64,000 bases of DNA. Source: BOG-224 sp963783505. Lineage in GTDB: Bacteria; Acidobacteriota; Terriglobia; Bryobacterales; Bryobacteraceae. The stretch is taken from assembly GCA_963783505.1 (NCBI GenBank), contig CAWAOP010000019.1, forward strand, positions 186,001-250,000, read 5' to 3'. The translations under genes were made by a program, and so were the position numbers. The notes beneath the pieces were generated by a model. The model saw only the letters and a program-made list of their open reading frames with translations. It did not search any database and was not told where the DNA came from. Positions within the stretch are counted from its first letter, which is position 1; the number at the start of each line of letters is the position of its first letter. Shown here one piece after another: positions 61,054 to 64,000 of the stretch.

Positions 61054-61311
61054 ATGGCGCATAAAAAAGGTCAAGGTACTTCCAGAAACGGGCGCGACTC
61101 CAACGCGCAGCGGCTCGGAGTAAAAGTTTTCGGCGGCCAGCTTGTTCCAGGCGGATCGATCATCGTCCGCCAGCGCGGCACGAAGATCAAGCCAGGGCTG
61201 AACGTGGGCTGGGGCAAGGACGACACGTTGTTCGCGAAGATCACCGGCGTGGTCACATTCAGAGACCGCGGCCGGATGGGTAAGTTCGTCAGCGTCCAGG
61301 CATCCGAGTAG
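61054..61311 (+). CDS. rpmA: 50S ribosomal protein L27
   Basis: 85 residues: MAHKKGQGTSRNGRDSNAQRLGVKVFGGQLV, then GSIIVRQRGTKIKPG and a basic end. The N-terminus MAHKKG reaches the peptidyl-transferase centre directly and has no cleaved Firmicutes-type extension. It begins 22 bases after rplU. The gap to obgE contains an inverted repeat. Confidence 0.98.
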   Translation: MAHKKGQGTSRNGRDSNAQRLGVKVFGGQLVPGGSIIVRQRGTKIKPGLNVGWGKDDTLFAKITGVVTFRDRGRMGKFVSVQASE

Positions 61312-61371
61312 CTCCTCGCTCCGGCAAGCCGCTGTAGGGCGTGGTTTGGTCTTAGTCTTGTGGAGGCTGCA

Positions 61372-61496
61372 GGAAGGCTGAAGTCGGAAGGCAGAAGGCC
61401 GAATGGGTGGCGCGCATGATGGCCATCCGAACCGTCCCTTCGTGTAATCCCGCGTCTCATGGGCTTCCGCATTCGGTATTCTGTATTCAGCCTTCC
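61372..61496. repeat. inverted repeat between rpmA and obgE
   Basis: Left arm 61372-61406 (GGAAGGCTGAAG then TCGGAAGGCAGAAGGCCGAATG), right arm 61465-61496 ending CTGTATTCAGCCTTCC. The outer 11 bases (GGAAGGCTGAA) and the inner CCGAATG pair exactly; the middle pairs loosely. It could form a large hairpin within the rplU-rpmA-obgE transcript. Same word family as 27449-27498. Confidence 0.55.
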
Positions 61497-61526
61497 TCTC
61501 TCTAACTTCGACGCTGTAGTCTCCCC

Positions 61527-62561
61527 ATGTTTATCGACGAAGCGCGCATCTGGGTGAAGGCCGGCGACGGAGGCAACGGTTGCCTGGCTTTCCGCAGGGA
61601 GAAGTATGTCCCGCGCGGAGGCCCTTCGGGCGGCGATGGCGGGCGCGGCGGCGACGTGATCCTGATCGCCGACGAGCACGAAAACACGCTTCTCAAGTTC
61701 CGTTTCAACCCCGAGTACAAAGCCCAGCGCGGCCGTCATGGCGAAGGCAGCAACAGGACCGGCGCGGATGGCGTGACCCTCGAAGTGCGCGTACCGATCG
61801 GCACTATCCTCTGGGACGAGGCGACAGAGGAGCGGATCCACGATTTCACGGAAGTGGGCGAGCGCTTCACCCTCGCGCGCGGCGGGAAAGGCGGGCGGGG
61901 CAACGCGCGCTTCGCGACGTCCACGCACCAGGCCCCGACCGAGCACGAGCCGGGCCGTCCCGGCGAAGAGAAGCGCCTGCGGCTGGAGCTGAAATTACTG
62001 GCGGACGTGGGTCTGGTCGGTTTCCCGAACGCGGGGAAATCCACGCTGATTTCGCGCATTTCCGCCGCGCGGCCGAAGATCGCCGATTACCCGTTCACCA
62101 CTCTTGAGCCGAGTTTGGGCGTCGTGAAAATGCCCGACTTCCGTAGCTTCGTGGTGGCCGATATCCCCGGCCTCATCGAGGGCGCGCACACGGGCCACGG
62201 CCTGGGCATCCAATTCCTGCGCCACATCGAGCGCACGCGCCTGCTGGTGCACCTGGTGGATATTTCGGATACTACCGGCCGCGACCCGGCAAACGATTTT
62301 GACGTCATCATGCGCGAACTGGCGAGCTTCAGCGGAGAATTGGCCGCCAAGCCGATGCTCGTGGTAGCTACCAAAACCGACGCCGCCCAAGATCCCGCCC
62401 GCGCAGCCGCGGTGCGGGCGGTCGCCGAGAAGCACGGCCTGCCTTATTTAGAGATATCGAGCGTGACAGGGCAGGGAATCGAAGCGCTGATCTACGCGAT
62501 GGCGGAGCGGGTGTTGGCGCCGTATAAGCCTGCCGAAACGCCTGACTTGCCGAATCAGTAG
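61527..62561 (+). CDS. obgE: Obg family GTPase CgtA
   Basis: 344 residues. The Obg fold (about 1-158) has the Gly-rich repeats GDGGNGCLAFRREKYVPRGGPSGGDGGRGGDV and GGKGGRGNARF. The GTPase domain has G1 GFPNAGKST, G3 DIPGLIEGAHTGHGLG, and a TKTD G4. The OCT C-terminal domain of some members is absent. It acts in 50S assembly and the stringent response. Its stop overlaps that of the YoeB gene by seven bases (convergent). Confidence 0.96.
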   Translation: MFIDEARIWVKAGDGGNGCLAFRREKYVPRGGPSGGDGGRGGDVILIADEHENTLLKFRFNPEYKAQRGRHGEGSNRTGADGVTLEVRVPIGTILWDEATEERIHDFTEVGERFTLARGGKGGRGNARFATSTHQAPTEHEPGRPGEEKRLRLELKLLADVGLVGFPNAGKSTLISRISAARPKIADYPFTTLEPSLGVVKMPDFRSFVVADIPGLIEGAHTGHGLGIQFLRHIERTRLLVHLVDISDTTGRDPANDFDVIMRELASFSGELAAKPMLVVATKTDAAQDPARAAAVRAVAEKHGLPYLEISSVTGQGIEALIYAMAERVLAPYKPAETPDLPNQ

Positions 62562-62827
62562 TGGTAGCGCGCTTGTAGAAAGTCGATCCGGTCGCCGCTC
62601 ACGCGGTACACCATGCGGTGCTCCTGAGTGATTCTGCGCGACCAGCAGCCGGCGAGCAGAAACCGAAGCGGCTCTGGCTTCCCCAGTCCCTGAAACGGGT
62701 CGCGCAACACCGCTTCCGCCAGATCCAGAACGCGGATTGCGACGCTCCGATCGGTCCTGACCCAGTAGCGAAGGTCCTCCAGGAACTCCGGTTGGAAGAC
62801 CGCGGCTCGCTTAGCCTCGCGAGGCAT
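62555..62827 (-). CDS. yoeB: YoeB/Txe-type toxin
   Basis: About 90 residues with the RelE-fold YoeB end: LSRRITQEHRMVYRV-type segment (CWSRRITQEHRMVYRVSGDRIDFLQARYHY) and FQPEFLEDLRYWVRTDR near the start. The invariant C-terminal HY dyad is present. YoeB cleaves mRNA on the ribosome. The gene overlaps the antitoxin end by 17 bases. Confidence 0.9.
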   Translation of the reverse strand: MPREAKRAAVFQPEFLEDLRYWVRTDRSVAIRVLDLAEAVLRDPFQGLGKPEPLRFLLAGCWSRRITQEHRMVYRVSGDRIDFLQARYHY

Positions 62828-63098
62828 GGAGAGTCTCGCGCCGGAGTTCGGCGAGGTCCACGGGTTTGCCGGCCCCGCGTTCGGCGCGCCGCAATGCAGC
62901 CAGCAGCCGGCGCGCGTTCTTCGGCGAACGCAGCAGATGGGCGGTTTCGATGAGACTAGCCAACTCGCCTGCCGGAATCAGCGCGACGTCACGCAATCCT
63001 CGCCTGCGGACGATTACCGTCTCGTTTTCATCCACCACGCGATCCAGGAAACTCGCCAGATCCTGTCGAAGACTCGTATAGGTGGTTTCTACCGCCAT
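62811..63098 (-). CDS. yefM: YefM/Phd-type antitoxin
   Basis: 95 residues. The N-terminal Phd/YefM DNA-binding fold is YTSLRQDLASFLDRVVDENETVIVRRRGLRDVALIPAGELASLIETAHLLRSPKNARRLLAAL. The C-terminal tail is charged and probably unfolded until bound to YoeB. It represses its own operon in known systems. Confidence 0.9.
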   Translation of the reverse strand: MAVETTYTSLRQDLASFLDRVVDENETVIVRRRGLRDVALIPAGELASLIETAHLLRSPKNARRLLAALRRAERGAGKPVDLAELRRETLHASRG

Positions 63099-63228
63099 GG
63101 ATGGCTCCTGCTCCTATCGTACAGCATTCCTGTACGGGTTGATTTCCTTCTCAAGATGCCAGCCGCCTCCGCCCCGCTGCGTTTCCGCTTGAGCGATCAT
63201 GAGTGGAGGAGGAAAACCGCCTTCCGCC

Positions 63229-64000
63229 ATGTCGAAGAGGATCTTCGCGTTGTTGACGCTGTGCGCGGCCGCTCTCTCCGCGCAGACCTACCAGCCGAAT
63301 TGGGATTCGCTCGATAAGCGGCCTGTCCCGGCCTGGTTCTCGGACGCCAAATTCGGCATCTTCATTCATTGGGGCGTGTACTCGGTTCCGTCCTATGCGC
63401 CTGTGATCCCTGGACGGTTGGCGTACGCCGAATGGTACTGGCACGCCATTACCGAAGGGAAGAAGCCCAACGCAAATCCGGTGGACGCCGGTTCCTGGGA
63501 TTATCATCGGCGCGTCTACGGCCCGAACTTCAATTATCAGGATCTGGCCCCGCAATTCCGCGCCGAGTTGTTCGACCCGGCGCACTGGGCGGATGTCTTC
63601 CAGCGCTCGGGCGCGAAGTACGTGGCCGTCACCTCGAAGCACCACGAAGGTTTCGCGCTGTGGCCCAGCGCGGAGGCTTCCAGAACCTGGGGCCGGCCTT
63701 GGAATGCCGCCGAAATCGGGCCCAAGCGGGATCTGCTCGGCGATCTCACCGCGGCGGTTCGGGCCAAGGGCTTGAAGATGGGCATCTACTACTCGCTGTA
63801 CGAGTGGTACAACCCTTTGTACCTGAGTGACAAGCCGCGTTACGTGGCCGAGCACATGATGCCGCAGTTCAAAGACGTGGTGACGCGCTACCAGCCCTCC
63901 ATCGTCTTCGGCGACGGCGAATGGGACTTGGACTCCTCCCAATGGCGCACGCCCGAGCTATTGGCATGGCTGTTCAATGAATCGCCTTCCAAGGGAGATG
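63229..64000 (+). CDS. GH29 alpha-L-fucosidase, 5' part
   Basis: The first 257 residues of an exported fucosidase; the end lies beyond the window. A signal peptide (RIFALLTLCAAALSAQ) is followed by the GH29 opening PAWFSDAKFGIFIHWGVYSVPSYAP, then YVAVTSKHHEGFALWPS, GLKMGIYYSLYEWYNP and the nucleophile region IVFGDGEWD. It would remove alpha-L-fucose from glycans. The ATG at 63229 is chosen; an in-frame ATG at 63199 is possible. Confidence 0.9.
   Translation, partial: MSKRIFALLTLCAAALSAQTYQPNWDSLDKRPVPAWFSDAKFGIFIHWGVYSVPSYAPVIPGRLAYAEWYWHAITEGKKPNANPVDAGSWDYHRRVYGPNFNYQDLAPQFRAELFDPAHWADVFQRSGAKYVAVTSKHHEGFALWPSAEASRTWGRPWNAAEIGPKRDLLGDLTAAVRAKGLKMGIYYSLYEWYNPLYLSDKPRYVAEHMMPQFKDVVTRYQPSIVFGDGEWDLDSSQWRTPELLAWLFNESPSKGD

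Overview
The window is high-GC bacterial chromosome, most likely from an Acidobacteriota genome of the Bryobacterales/Solibacter type. That placement is an inference from gene content: two VWFA-related acidobacterial proteins, a TIGR03435 protein, a CRTAC1-type FG-GAP/UnbV protein, Oar-like TonB receptors with carboxypeptidase-regulatory N-domains, several DUF1080 proteins, a PEP-CTERM protein, and many intergenic hairpin repeats. No rRNA is present. One tRNA, tRNA-Ile2(CAU), is visible. Both window edges cut genes: an inositol monophosphatase on the left and a GH29 fucosidase on the right.

Layout. 0-7.7 kb: secreted proteins (PEP-CTERM, a large repeat-domain protein, a VWA protein, a small molybdopterin-domain protein) and a Fpg-type glycosylase. 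7.9-10.6 kb: a TPR protein broken by a one-base insertion. 10.6-11.8 kb: HigB-HigA-SecB-like genes in the order of a toxin-antitoxin-chaperone module. 11.9-15 kb: a NarL-type regulator coupled to a CRTAC1 protein, then a PIN/AF2212 toxin-antitoxin pair. 15-22 kb: an oligopeptide ABC transporter and an S8 peptidase with VVWGD repeats, all on the minus strand. The peptidase gene and the permease-C gene carry matching promoters: tandem GACA-N3-TGTC palindromes about 80 bp upstream of a sigma54 -24/-12 element. 22.6-26.6 kb: a c-di-GMP cluster (HD-GYP/GAF/GGDEF protein, PspF-like sigma54 activator, PilZ protein).

26.6-42.6 kb: a DUF1080 protein, a secreted unknown, a methyltransferase, thiC with an 18-codon lysine-rich ORF and strong hairpin in its leader, a TonB receptor of lower GC, an RND efflux pair, a RHH/PIN module, two small conserved proteins, ilvE and a TIGR03435 protein. 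42.8-51.3 kb: a multi-cysteine radical SAM protein resembling tetraether-lipid synthase, then an Oar-like receptor plus VWA protein operon ending in a clear terminator. 51.6-56.6 kb: Rrf2 regulator, ClpP, a murein-peptide pair (NlpC/P60 endopeptidase and dipeptide epimerase) and a DUF1080-PHP fusion. 57-60.5 kb: a cytosine-methyltransferase restriction-modification island with Vsr. 60.7-64 kb: rplU-rpmA-obgE, YefM/YoeB and GH29.

Two themes stand out. First, the S8 peptidase and peptide importer look like one sigma54-controlled extracellular protein scavenging unit, possibly driven by the activator encoded 3 kb away. Second, six genes (TPR, solute-binding protein, HD-GYP, TonB receptor, DUF1080-PHP, restriction enzyme) each contain exactly one extra base. 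The uniform sign suggests assembly or sequencing error more than six independent gene deaths, so they are annotated here as interrupted but probably functional genes.
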